A stretch of DNA of 64,000 bases, taken from contig MEPP01000027.1 in NCBI GenBank assembly GCA_001769855.1, positions 83,072-147,071 on the forward strand, written 5' to 3'. This document shows positions 34,545-42,574 of the stretch, one piece after another (within the stretch, counting starts at the first letter, position 1; each line of letters starts with the position of its first letter). The DNA comes from Bdellovibrionales bacterium GWA2_49_15 (GTDB lineage Bacteria > Bdellovibrionota > Bacteriovoracia > Bacteriovoracales > Bacteriovoracaceae). The notes under the pieces are model-generated. The model saw only the letters and a program-made list of their open reading frames with translations, did no database searches and was not told the origin of the DNA. Made by a program: the position numbers and the translations under genes.

Positions 34545-37412
34545 ATGATGAAATACAGCCAATTTTTTCAACTGCACAATGAGTTCCCCTTGAATAACCT
34601 GTTAGCTAGTCGCCCATGGATTCTTGTTGCAACATTCCTGACCGGTGTTTCGGGTTTGATTTATCAAGCCGTGTGGCATCGTTATATGGGAATTATGCTC
34701 GGGGCCGAGGCCCGTTCATCCTCCCTCGTTATTGCGATCTTTCTGTTTGGACTTTCTTCCGGTTATTTTTTCTGGGGACGTTTTACCCAGAAGGTGAATA
34801 GCCGGACGCGCCTCCTTAAAAGCTATGGTTTGCTGGAGGCCGTAATTGGATTGTGGGGAATGCTTTTTCCCTTTTTATTTCTGCCGGTAAGATCTCTCTC
34901 GGTCATGCTGCCCATATCCTTTTTGATTGATCTCTGTTTGACCGTGTTCCTTATTTTCCCCCCCACCTTTCTGATGGGGGCCACCATTCCTCTTCTCACC
35001 GCCATTTTACCATCCAATGAGAGTGAGGTTAATATTCTCCATGCCAAAATCTACGGATGGAATACTCTCGGTGCCTTCGTGGGTATTCTTCTTGCCGGCC
35101 TAGTTTTAATTCATACCACTGGACTTATTTACACCTCTCTCATCGCTGGGGGATTGAATCTCTTCGTGGCATTATTTTTTGTATTTAACAAGCTAGAGGG
35201 TAATATTCAGTCAAAAAGAGAACTTCCGTGGATAGAAAACAACTTTCACCCGTATTCACTTTATGGCCTGGTATTTGTAACCGGTGCGGTGACGATAAGC
35301 ATGGAGATTATGTGGATTCGGCTTTGGGGTCTCACCGTTGGAGCTTCTAGTATTGTCTTTCCATTGGTTGTTAGCATCTTTGTGGCGGGCCTGGCCCTGG
35401 GCAGCCTTTTTATGGGTAAAATCTCCTTGGAAAAATTTTACCGCAATCTCCTTATGGGTTTATTCATCCTTGTGCTTATTTTTTTCACGGTTCCCCATTT
35501 CCCTCTTTGGGTTAGCTTTGTAAGAGTATCCCTCTCATCCACCACGCCTGACTTTTATCTCTTTCAGCTTATCACCTACGGGATGCTTTTAGTGGCACTG
35601 TTGCCCTTTCTCTTTTTTATCGGACGGATTCTGCCCATGGCCTATGCTTTGACGAAAAAGAATGTTGCTAATTATGGACAGCAATGTGGTTTCCTGTATT
35701 TTGCAAATACCATCGGTACCTTTTTTGGGGCCGTCATTCTCTCTTATTTTTTACTGTACTGGGTGGATTTCGACACAATTTTCAAAATAAATGTCGGGTT
35801 GCTTGCGGTGGCAGCATGCTATTTTTTCCTTCAGGGTAAAAAATATGTGTTCATGGGATTAGTTTCGTCATTAGTTTTGCTCTTTATGCCGCTTGCGAGT
35901 TGGAATCGTGCTTTTCATAAGGAGGGTATTTTTCGCATTAATTATAAAACCGTAATTCACCAGCAGGGACCATTTTTCATACCAACCACCATGCCTTTCA
36001 CAAATATATTTTTTGATGATGGTGTGACCATGACCGTTTCTGCCAATAAATATGAGGATTCAAACGAAATCGCCGTCTACAATAATGCAAAGAGTGACAG
36101 TACAACCTCGGAGGATTTCTCGACCCTGGCCTTAGCAGGTATCTTGCCTTATTTATTTCAGCCCCAGGAAAAAAAATTAAAAACTATGGTGATAGGGCTT
36201 GCGACAGGTGTTACTGCCGGTTTAGTGGGGCGGTTTGAAGATGTATCTTCCGTTGATGTGATTGAGATTTCCGATTCCATGGTAAAGGCCGCGACCCTTT
36301 TAAGTAAGCATAATTATCAACTGACCGAGAATCCGAAGATCAAAGTGCATGAGATGGACGCCTTTAAATATATGGAAAAAACGCCTTATAAATATGATTT
36401 TATAATCAGCGAACCGACCAATCCATGGACCTCAGGTGTGGAAAATCTCTTTACCCCTGAGTTCTATCAATCTGTTAATAATTCTCTCACAAAGGACGGA
36501 ATTTTTCTTCAATGGATGCACCTCTACGAGATGGATGAAAATGTTTTTGCCACGGTGGTGAAAAATCTCAGGACTGCATTTCCCGATATCACTCTGTTTC
36601 GTCTCACGGGAGAGGATGATATTGCTTTTATCAATATTCCAAAGGGGCGCAGTCCTAGTGAATTTGCCTCACGACGGTTTTCTGAGAAGCATATCTCTCA
36701 GGCCTTTTACCAGCTGGGAATTCCGAATCTTGAGGCCCTGGAGGTTCTAAGAGCAATGGTTCCCGCCGAGCTTGCCTTTTTGAGCTCATCTTGGAAAACC
36801 TATAATCATGAGCTGCAAAATCCTCAAATTAGTCTCTATGGGCTCGTGAATTTTTATACTAAATCGCGGATCTATTACGACAAACTTATCCCCCCGGATT
36901 TCAGTCGTAAATTGCGAGGTGAGGAATCACAGAAATTAAGGGCATTCCCAATTCTGCATAAATGGTTCAATGAGAATCGAAATTACTGCGATAAGGTCAA
37001 CATGGCCATCCGTATAGGGCGTTCTCCCTTTTGCTCTGAGATTGGGCAGATCATGGCCAACTACCAACAGTTTTTTGCAGGGCAGACTCTTGAAGATCGC
37101 TTGAGAGGTTATGCAACCTTAAGGACTGATAATTTTCTCGCCTATGATTCAGCATTTTTGTTAAATGCTTTTGGCCAAATAATCGAACGATGGAATAAAG
37201 ACGACCCGTCAGAAGTTCAAAAATCTCTCTATGCGCTCTTTGATCAGGTTGTCCTTGAGGGGCAATGGCAACTTCTGCAAAACCTCATTGATACTTTATT
37301 TCAAAAAAATCTGATTCCTATTGAGCGAAAGCGGCAATTGGAACAAATTACCGGCAACCATCATAATGCCATCGAAAATCTGGAACGGCAGCGCGGGAAA
37401 GTCGCCAGGTAA
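34545..37412 (+). CDS. Fused multi-pass membrane protein / spermidine synthase-like protein
   Basis: The 955-residue protein has three parts. Residues 1-445 are a multi-spanning membrane region (starts LTGVSGLIYQAVWHRYMGIM, typical of fused MFS/spermidine synthases). Residues about 460-720 carry a spermidine-synthase-type Rossmann domain with the SAM-site segment VIGLATGVTAGLVG, DVIEISDSMV, and SEPTNPWTSGVENLFTPEF. A helical tail of about 230 residues follows that I do not recognise. Such fusions are widespread, with no settled substrate. ATGATG at 34545 is the start. It lies between terminators and so is expressed apart from the cytochrome pair. Confidence 0.85.
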   Translation: MMKYSQFFQLHNEFPLNNLLASRPWILVATFLTGVSGLIYQAVWHRYMGIMLGAEARSSSLVIAIFLFGLSSGYFFWGRFTQKVNSRTRLLKSYGLLEAVIGLWGMLFPFLFLPVRSLSVMLPISFLIDLCLTVFLIFPPTFLMGATIPLLTAILPSNESEVNILHAKIYGWNTLGAFVGILLAGLVLIHTTGLIYTSLIAGGLNLFVALFFVFNKLEGNIQSKRELPWIENNFHPYSLYGLVFVTGAVTISMEIMWIRLWGLTVGASSIVFPLVVSIFVAGLALGSLFMGKISLEKFYRNLLMGLFILVLIFFTVPHFPLWVSFVRVSLSSTTPDFYLFQLITYGMLLVALLPFLFFIGRILPMAYALTKKNVANYGQQCGFLYFANTIGTFFGAVILSYFLLYWVDFDTIFKINVGLLAVAACYFFLQGKKYVFMGLVSSLVLLFMPLASWNRAFHKEGIFRINYKTVIHQQGPFFIPTTMPFTNIFFDDGVTMTVSANKYEDSNEIAVYNNAKSDSTTSEDFSTLALAGILPYLFQPQEKKLKTMVIGLATGVTAGLVGRFEDVSSVDVIEISDSMVKAATLLSKHNYQLTENPKIKVHEMDAFKYMEKTPYKYDFIISEPTNPWTSGVENLFTPEFYQSVNNSLTKDGIFLQWMHLYEMDENVFATVVKNLRTAFPDITLFRLTGEDDIAFINIPKGRSPSEFASRRFSEKHISQAFYQLGIPNLEALEVLRAMVPAELAFLSSSWKTYNHELQNPQISLYGLVNFYTKSRIYYDKLIPPDFSRKLRGEESQKLRAFPILHKWFNENRNYCDKVNMAIRIGRSPFCSEIGQIMANYQQFFAGQTLEDRLRGYATLRTDNFLAYDSAFLLNAFGQIIERWNKDDPSEVQKSLYALFDQVVLEGQWQLLQNLIDTLFQKNLIPIERKRQLEQITGNHHNAIENLERQRGKVAR

Positions 37413-37447
37413 AAATCGGCCATGATGCCTAAATTTAATTAAAAAAA

Positions 37448-37484
37448 CGGCGCAGAATCCTAGGAGAGATCTGCACCGCTTTTT
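37448..37484 (+). terminator. Probable intrinsic terminator after the MFS/spermidine synthase gene
   Basis: A 9-pair stem with one mismatch (37448-37456 with 37470-37478) around a 13-base loop is followed by five T residues. It lies 35 bases past the stop at 37412. A run of A residues precedes the stem, so it could also end transcription on the other strand. Confidence 0.7.
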
Positions 37485-37561
37485 ATCTCTTGGCCCCTGA
37501 AGAGGAGGGCACAAGTTACGAATTAAATATAGGTCATAAAATTTGGAAGCTCATGCTTCAA

Positions 37562-37594
37562 TTGTGAAACAGTTCTGTGCCGTTTATGTGACAG
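37562..37594 (+). promoter_or_regulatory. Three tandem 11-base units upstream of the response regulator gene
   Basis: TTGTGAAACAG, TTCTGTGCCGT and TTATGTGACAG follow one another without gaps and share TT at the start and a TGTG core. The first matches the TTGTGA core of the repeats at 31103-31124. This fits OmpR/PhoB-type binding sites and possible autoregulation of the regulator at 37787. The similarity among units is partial, so this is a candidate only. Confidence 0.4.
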
Positions 37595-37711
37595 CGATCA
37601 TAGAGAATCAATAGTTGGAATCTCACGAATCCTGGAGTTTTGTTGCCTCCTAAATTAGGAAATGATAACAAACCCCTCCAAATAAAATTAAAAAGTGATA
37701 ACGATCATAGA
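37588..37711 (+). repeat. Pair of 17-base direct repeats in the response regulator leader
   Basis: GTGACAGCGATCATAGA (37588-37604) and GTGATAACGATCATAGA (37695-37711) match at 15 of 17 positions, 107 bases apart. A nine-base CTGTGCCGT also occurs twice (37575-37583 and 37733-37741). They lie in a 374-base gap (37413-37786) that otherwise holds the terminator at 37448 and AT-rich sequence. They look like operator sites for the gene at 37787; nothing else in the gap is recognisable as a gene. Confidence 0.5.
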
Positions 37712-37786
37712 CATGTGTTGCCGTGCGTTGTACTGTGCCGTGATACTGATTTGCATTGGGAAGAGATTAAGCCTGGAGAACATTGA

Positions 37787-38509
37787 ATGGATCGGGCCTC
37801 TGACACACAGTTAATTCTTATCGTCGAGGATGAAAAAGATCACGCCGAGGGCCTTGCCTATCAGCTGGCCCTTGAAGGGTACCAGACTCGTGTGGCGTTC
37901 AATGGTCGATCGGGCGTAGAGTTGGCGCTTCAGAACCCGGTCCCTGATTTAGTACTTTTAGATCTCATGCTTCCCGACATGATGGGAATTGATGTCTGCC
38001 GAGAAATCCGTCGGCATGCCAAAACGCGCAGCATGCGTGTGCTTATTCTCACCGCGCGCTCGGAGGAAAATGACCGCGTGCTGGGTTTTGAAATTGGCTG
38101 TGATGATTATGTCACCAAACCCTATAGCTCCCGCGAACTCATGTTTCGTGTCAAGGCCTTGCTTAGGCGCGGACAAAATGAGGTCTTGGTGGGAAATAGC
38201 GAGCTTGTTTTTGGGCGCCTTCGCATGGATACCATGGAATATCGGGTGTGGGTCGACGATACCCCGGTCGTCCTCACGGCCCTGGAATTTCGCCTGCTGC
38301 AAAACTTTTTAGAACGGCGCGGACGAGTTCAAAGCCGCGAGGTCCTTCTCTCGGACGTCTGGGGAATTGATGCTCAGATTACCACCCGAACCATTGACAC
38401 CCATATGCGCAGGCTTAGAGAAAAGCTTGGCAGCGCCGGTGTCTACATTGAAACCCTGCGCAGTGTGGGTTATAGATTTCGTGCCACTCCTGATGAGGCC
38501 ACGATTTGA
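37787..38509 (+). CDS. OmpR/PhoB-family response regulator
   Basis: The 240-residue protein has a receiver domain with acidic Glu14/Asp15, phospho-acceptor Asp59 (LVLLDLMLPD), Thr89 and Lys111 (DYVTKP). A winged-helix DNA-binding domain follows (TALEFRLLQNFLERRGRV, TRTIDTHMRRLREKLG, IETLRSVGYRF). All key residues are present, so it should be functional. Its stop overlaps the start of a histidine kinase remnant, so its normal kinase partner appears to be missing here. Likely targets are the nearby cytochrome genes, given the 11-base repeats; this is inference. Confidence 0.93.
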   Translation: MDRASDTQLILIVEDEKDHAEGLAYQLALEGYQTRVAFNGRSGVELALQNPVPDLVLLDLMLPDMMGIDVCREIRRHAKTRSMRVLILTARSEENDRVLGFEIGCDDYVTKPYSSRELMFRVKALLRRGQNEVLVGNSELVFGRLRMDTMEYRVWVDDTPVVLTALEFRLLQNFLERRGRVQSREVLLSDVWGIDAQITTRTIDTHMRRLREKLGSAGVYIETLRSVGYRFRATPDEATI

Positions 38510-38748
38510 AAATTGCTCTTCGGTTCAAAGTCTTACTTCTCTCGCTTATCGGCATTAGTCTCGTGGTGTTCCAGCGCTTTTTTCGTGTGGATGCGGCGCA
38601 CTCTCGAAATTTCGGAGGGACTGGTCTTGGTCTGGCCATTGTCAAAGACCTAGTCGAGAAGATGAATGGTAAAGTCTGGGTTGAATGCCCGGAGCGTGCC
38701 GGATCAAAATTCTGCATGACCTTTCCGCGCGAAATAGGAGGAGTGTAG
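38506..38748 (+). pseudogene. Histidine kinase gene with large internal deletion
   Basis: An 80-codon frame starts at TTG 38506, overlapping the regulator stop by 4 bases as in a normal regulator-kinase pair. It encodes a kinase-like N-terminus with the first membrane helix (LRFKVLLLSLIGISLVV). This runs straight into the end of a kinase ATPase domain: FQRFFRVD, GGTGLGLAIVKDLVEKMNGK and GSKFCMTFP, the F box, G2 box and last strand. The sensor part, second helix, His-phosphotransfer helices, N box and G1 box are absent. The frame is intact across the join near 38560. As it stands it cannot phosphorylate. A real deletion or an assembly collapse are both possible. Confidence 0.8.
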
Positions 38749-38764
38749 TGTGAGGAGTGTAAAG

Positions 38765-39292
38765 ATGAAGTTGAACATTTTTTGCTTGGTATTACTGACC
38801 TTCTCTGGCCCCGCGTTGGCGGACGACAGTAAGTTCAGTACCCATCTACATGTCAAATTCCAATCGAAGGCCTGTACCAATTGCCATGACTTTTTCACCA
38901 AAAAGCGTCGCGGGCCGATCTTGATAGCTCACAAAGATGTGACTGTGGATATGTGTATTGGTTGTCATGATCAAAGTGTGACCGGTTTTAAGCACGAAGA
39001 GGAGTGGTTCAGCAGGACCGGGCTCTTCACCTCGGGGATGACCGCGAAGCAAGCTTGTGAGGCGATCAAAAACGGCATCAATGCCAAGTTTAAAAATGAC
39101 GCTCTCATTGCCCGGGATATGGATAAACACCTCTTTGATGATCCCCGCGTTCTATGGGCGATCGAAGGTGCCACACCTAAGAGCGGGAACTTGCCTGAGA
39201 ACAAGAAAGAGGTTGATCTCGTCAAAGGTGGCCTGGAAGAATGGAAAAAGCATGTCAACGCATGGATCAAGGGCGGACTGAAGTGTCAGTAG
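38765..39292 (+). CDS. Secreted diheme c-type cytochrome
   Basis: The 175-residue protein has a signal peptide (MKLNIFCLVLLTFSGPALA). Two haem sites follow: CTNCH in FQSKACTNCHDFFTKKRRG and CIGCH in DMCIGCHDQSVTGF. After them comes a helical region with no further motif. The start at ATG 38765 follows GAGGAG by 7 bases; a GTG at 38750 is also possible. It is 16 bases downstream of the kinase remnant and so is likely to be co-transcribed with the response regulator. A periplasmic electron carrier linked to the MtrAB conduit is a reasonable guess. Confidence 0.8.
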   Translation: MKLNIFCLVLLTFSGPALADDSKFSTHLHVKFQSKACTNCHDFFTKKRRGPILIAHKDVTVDMCIGCHDQSVTGFKHEEEWFSRTGLFTSGMTAKQACEAIKNGINAKFKNDALIARDMDKHLFDDPRVLWAIEGATPKSGNLPENKKEVDLVKGGLEEWKKHVNAWIKGGLKCQ

Positions 39293-39294
39293 CT

Positions 39295-39954
39295 CTACAA
39301 TGCCTCTAATCCTTTCAAAAAATTCGGTGAAGCAAACAGACGATGGGCCAGGGCATCTCCCAGCTTTTTCCCCGCGACAATGTCAGACGGATGGTGAACG
39401 CCGCCGATGATTCGGTTCATGGCCACCTCGTCGCCTCTTTGCAAGAAAAGAGCGGCGCGCTCAGGATATTTCTTGGCCAGCACCCAGGCATACACTCTGG
39501 CCACCGTGGTGTGCCCGCTTGGGTAAGCGTACGAGTTGGATTTCTCAATACAGGGAACAATGGCCGGGTTGGAGACATAAGGGCGTGGCCGTTTGAAAAT
39601 TTGCTTGGCGATGGTCGAGTGAATGCCGGCCTTGAGAAAGTGGTAATAGAGAAAGAACGTCAAGCGCTTGGTTTCGGACGCCGTGAGTGGACCGCCTTCA
39701 CCCCCAAAAAAATTTTTAAGACTGACTTTCACTTCCTTGGCGGCGTCTTCACATTGTTCCGCCGTTCGATGTTCTTGGACGTGGAGAAGCATCTTGAAGT
39801 CAAAGGCCTCTTCCGGTGATCCCTTGGCGGGGTAGGGGCCCAAAAATTCTTTCAGATGGCACAGGACTCCGCGATGTTGGTCTGCTTCCGCCATCACAGG
39901 AAGAGAGGAGAGTCCTACGAGTAAGAGGCCTATGATGAAGATGAAATTGGTCAT
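39295..39954 (-). CDS. Secreted PAP2-type (class A) acid phosphatase
   Basis: The 219-residue protein has a signal peptide (ending VMAEA) and all three parts of the PAP2/class A acid phosphatase signature: KQIFKRPRP (K-x6-RP), PSGHTT, and RIIGGVHHPSD (R-x5-H-x3-D). There is one hydrophobic N-terminal segment only, so it is a soluble periplasmic phosphatase and not a membrane lipid phosphatase. It may act on nucleotides or sugar phosphates. It converges with the diheme gene, 2 bases apart. Confidence 0.9.
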   Translation of the reverse strand: MTNFIFIIGLLLVGLSSLPVMAEADQHRGVLCHLKEFLGPYPAKGSPEEAFDFKMLLHVQEHRTAEQCEDAAKEVKVSLKNFFGGEGGPLTASETKRLTFFLYYHFLKAGIHSTIAKQIFKRPRPYVSNPAIVPCIEKSNSYAYPSGHTTVARVYAWVLAKKYPERAALFLQRGDEVAMNRIIGGVHHPSDIVAGKKLGDALAHRLFASPNFLKGLEAL

Positions 39955-40029
39955 GACGTTCTCCCAGATTAGAGCTACTGACCATTTATGATAGCATCCA
40001 GGCCTCTGAGGTCAACTTACCAATTCTGT

Positions 40030-40509
40030 CTACGCTTTTTGAAAGCGCTGTTTGGCATCCTTGCGGCGGACGTACAGGCCTTTTTTCACCTTGGCAATTA
40101 CCTGCCCTTGAGAGTCAGTTATCGTGGTCTCAAAGACCGGCAGGACTTTGAATTGACTGAGGGCCTGGAGTTTCAAATTTTCGATTTCGGCCATGCTAAT
40201 TTCAAAAGTAGCAGTGACGGTATCGTGGCTTGGCCGAATAAATTCGATGGTGGCACTTTGATCCCAGACAATGTGCTCGCGGGATAAATGCTCAAGCAGG
40301 ATAAACATGTAAAAGGGATCGCACATGCTATAGAGCGATCCGCCGAAGTGGGTTCCCACATAGTTGCGGCTAAAAAAATGATTTTTGAGCTGTGAAGTAA
40401 TGCGGGTAAATTCAGGATTGATCTCTTTAATCGAAATTCCCGAAAACAAATAGGGTGGCCAGAGGCCGAGATACTTCACCAGTTTTTTTGGCGTTAGAAA
40501 CTGAATCAT
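40030..40509 (-). CDS. DUF4442 hotdog-fold thioesterase-like protein
   Basis: The protein of about 159 residues starts at ATG 40509 (MIQFLTPKKL); a GTG/ATG further out would run into the divergent gene. The central stretch RNYVGTHFGGSLYSMCDPFY followed by SATIEFIRPSHDTV matches DUF4442, a hotdog family related to PaaI-type thioesterases. It may hydrolyse or bind an acyl-CoA. It stands alone, divergent from the gene at 40523 with only 13 bases between start codons. Confidence 0.78.
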   Translation of the reverse strand: MIQFLTPKKLVKYLGLWPPYLFSGISIKEINPEFTRITSQLKNHFFSRNYVGTHFGGSLYSMCDPFYMFILLEHLSREHIVWDQSATIEFIRPSHDTVTATFEISMAEIENLKLQALSQFKVLPVFETTITDSQGQVIAKVKKGLYVRRKDAKQRFQKA

Positions 40510-40516
40510 ATATAAT
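40488..40516 (+). promoter_or_regulatory. Promoter implying a leaderless transcript
   Basis: TTGGCG (40488-40493) and a perfect TATAAT (40511-40516) have a 17-base spacer. Transcription would start about seven bases after the -10 box, that is at or next to the ATG at 40523. No Shine-Dalgarno sequence precedes this ATG, which supports a leaderless mRNA. Most of the promoter lies inside the start of the divergent gene. Confidence 0.5.
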
Positions 40517-40522
40517 TTTACC

Positions 40523-41314
40523 ATGAAAAAAATAACTCTGTTTGTCTTATTATTTTTGTGTCATGGGTCTTTTGCCGCCAGCTACAAGGAAGGCAGTTTC
40601 GGGCCCAGGAGCAAGGCCATTTTTCTCCATCACAGTACCGGTGAGGTGATTTGGAAGGGCGGAGTTGAGGAGTGGTTCAAGCAGTACAACCAAGCTCATC
40701 ACACTCAATATGTCGTCGAGGAGCGCGCCTTTCCGTCCGGGGAGCCTTACCCTTGGGAAAATTATCCCTACGACTATTGGAACATCTGGGTAAAAAATGC
40801 CGGCCCGGTTGCCTATAAAAATGAGCCAACGCTGGAGATCTTGACCAAAACTTATGATGTGATTGTCTGGAAGCACTGCTTTCCCGTGAGCAATATCCAG
40901 GCGGATAAAGGTGCGGCGAATGTGGCCTCAAGTGAGAAAACACTCGAGAACTACAAGCTTCAGTATGCCGCTTTAAAAGAGAAGATGCATTCTTTCCCCA
41001 ACACCCGCTTTCTCATTTGGACTGCCACCGCTCTCACTGCCAACGAAAGCTCAAAAGAAGAGGCCACCCGGGCCCGCGCCTTTGTCGCTTGGGTAAAAAA
41101 AGAGTGGGATAGTCCGAAGGACAATATTTTTCTGTGGGATTTTTGGGAACTGGAAACTGAGGGAGGTTTGAATTTACCTCCGAAAAATGCGGAAGGTGAT
41201 TCCCATCCCAATGCTGCATTTGGTCGAAAGGTCGCACCATTATTTTCCAAACGGTTAGCGGATATTATTGAAGGAAAGGGAGATGACCATGCTTCCCCTC
41301 AACTGTCTTTCTGA
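40523..41314 (+). CDS. Exported SGNH-hydrolase-like protein
   Basis: The 263-residue protein has a signal peptide (MKKITLFVLLFLCHGSFAA). Features that suggest an SGNH/GDSL-type fold are IFLHHSTGEV near the N-terminus (possible nucleophile Ser), DVIVWKHCFPVSN, FLIWTATALTAN, and GDSHPNAAFGRKVAP near the C-terminus, which resembles the Asp-x-x-His block. The assignment is by motif arrangement only and the substrate is unknown; carbohydrate ester removal would be typical of the fold. No neighbour shares its transcript. Confidence 0.55.
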   Translation: MKKITLFVLLFLCHGSFAASYKEGSFGPRSKAIFLHHSTGEVIWKGGVEEWFKQYNQAHHTQYVVEERAFPSGEPYPWENYPYDYWNIWVKNAGPVAYKNEPTLEILTKTYDVIVWKHCFPVSNIQADKGAANVASSEKTLENYKLQYAALKEKMHSFPNTRFLIWTATALTANESSKEEATRARAFVAWVKKEWDSPKDNIFLWDFWELETEGGLNLPPKNAEGDSHPNAAFGRKVAPLFSKRLADIIEGKGDDHASPQLSF

Positions 41315-41399
41315 CAAAAAACTTAAAAATATTTACTGACACCTCTCTTAACTCCGCACGATAATCGCCGCCCACAGTCCTTCATTTCAGGAGAAAGGC

Positions 41400-41783
41400 A
41401 TGCACCATCTTATTGTCGTTGTGTTGGTTGGTTTGTCATTGAACATCGCTATTGCGGCCGAAGGGCCGGTGTGCCGGAATGTTGATGGGGAGATGGGCTG
41501 GGTGCTGACCAATGGTCGCTTTGTGCTGGATAAAAATTGTGAAGGGAAGGAAGTTGTTTGCGCCGCAATCGGAACCCGTTCAGAGGGCTGGTATGCCCGC
41601 GAAGATATGCCGGTCTATGACTATCAGAATGGTACCGAGGCACTCCGATGTGATTCTGCTTATGGCAGAGAGCTTCTGGAGCTGAACTATCGTGAATATT
41701 TCTGCAAAGATGAGTACGTCTATGACAGTGATTATGAGCTGCTTGAGTATCATCTTGACTGTCAATTTCCCAAATATAAATAA
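41400..41783 (+). CDS. Small secreted protein of unknown function
   Basis: The 127-residue protein has a signal peptide (MHHLIVVVLVGLSLNIAIAA) and an AGGAG site before the ATG. The mature part is acidic, rich in Tyr, and has six cysteines (VCRNVDGE, NCEGKEVVCAA, LRCDSAYG, YFCKDEY, HLDCQF), consistent with disulfide bonds. It is not recognised. Its stop overlaps the EcsC-family start (TAATG), so the two are co-translated. Confidence 0.6.
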   Translation: MHHLIVVVLVGLSLNIAIAAEGPVCRNVDGEMGWVLTNGRFVLDKNCEGKEVVCAAIGTRSEGWYAREDMPVYDYQNGTEALRCDSAYGRELLELNYREYFCKDEYVYDSDYELLEYHLDCQFPKYK

Positions 41784-42574
41784 TGAGCGAGCTTGATGCC
41801 CGGGATCTTCTGGATTTGGAAGCGGCCGTTAAGTTGCTGGAGAGTCCCACCATTGCGGCCAAGCTCACAGATGTGATTGGCGCTCCCATTGAAAAAGGCT
41901 ATGCCCTTCTTCCCAGCGGATGGCAAAAAGTTATTCATAATGCCACTGAGGCCGCACTGAAAACGGCCCTCAACCTGGCCATTTCCACCATGAGTGAGGG
42001 GGAAAATAAAATTGCCCAAAATGGATGGCATAAATTGGCGGTGGGATTATCCGGTGCCCTAGGAGGTTTTTTCGGCCTGCCGGCACTGGTCCTTGAACTT
42101 CCGGCCTCCACCACGATTATGCTTCGATCAATCATGGATATCGCCAGGGCCCAAGGCGAATTGATTTCCCATGCCGAAACCAAGATGGCCTGCATGGAGG
42201 TTTTTGCCCTGGGAGGCCGAGCAAAAAATGATGATGCCTCCGAATCGGGCTACTTTGCCACAAGGGCCTTTCTGGCAAAAAGTGTTTCTGAGGCCGCCGC
42301 TTACATCGCTGAAAAAGGCCTAGCGGGAGAAGGCGCCCCTGCGCTAGTACGACTTACGATGAAGATTGGCCAACGATTTGGCCTGGCCATCTCCGAGAAG
42401 GCCGCGGCCCAGGCCATTCCCATCATCGGAGCGGCCGGCGGCTCCATTATCAATGTGTTATTTATCAAGCACTTTCAAGACATGGCCAAAGGGCATTTTA
42501 TTGTTCGGAAGCTGGAACGAAAGTATGGATTAGAAGTAGTTCAAGAAAACTATTTAAAGCTTAAGCAGTCCTAA
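41783..42574 (+). CDS. EcsC-family protein
   Basis: The 263-residue protein matches EcsC-family proteins: LSGALGGFFGLPALVLELPASTT (quoted as LGGFFGLPALVLELPASTT), MLRSIMDIARAQGE and the C-terminal IPIIGAAGGSIINVLFIKHF with FQDMAKGHF. It is Ala/Gly-rich and helical with hydrophobic glycine-zipper segments that may associate with the membrane. The family's role is not known; B. subtilis EcsC lies beside the EcsAB ABC transporter, absent here. It ends in a 4-base overlap with the convergent gene. Confidence 0.82.
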   Translation: MSELDARDLLDLEAAVKLLESPTIAAKLTDVIGAPIEKGYALLPSGWQKVIHNATEAALKTALNLAISTMSEGENKIAQNGWHKLAVGLSGALGGFFGLPALVLELPASTTIMLRSIMDIARAQGELISHAETKMACMEVFALGGRAKNDDASESGYFATRAFLAKSVSEAAAYIAEKGLAGEGAPALVRLTMKIGQRFGLAISEKAAAQAIPIIGAAGGSIINVLFIKHFQDMAKGHFIVRKLERKYGLEVVQENYLKLKQS

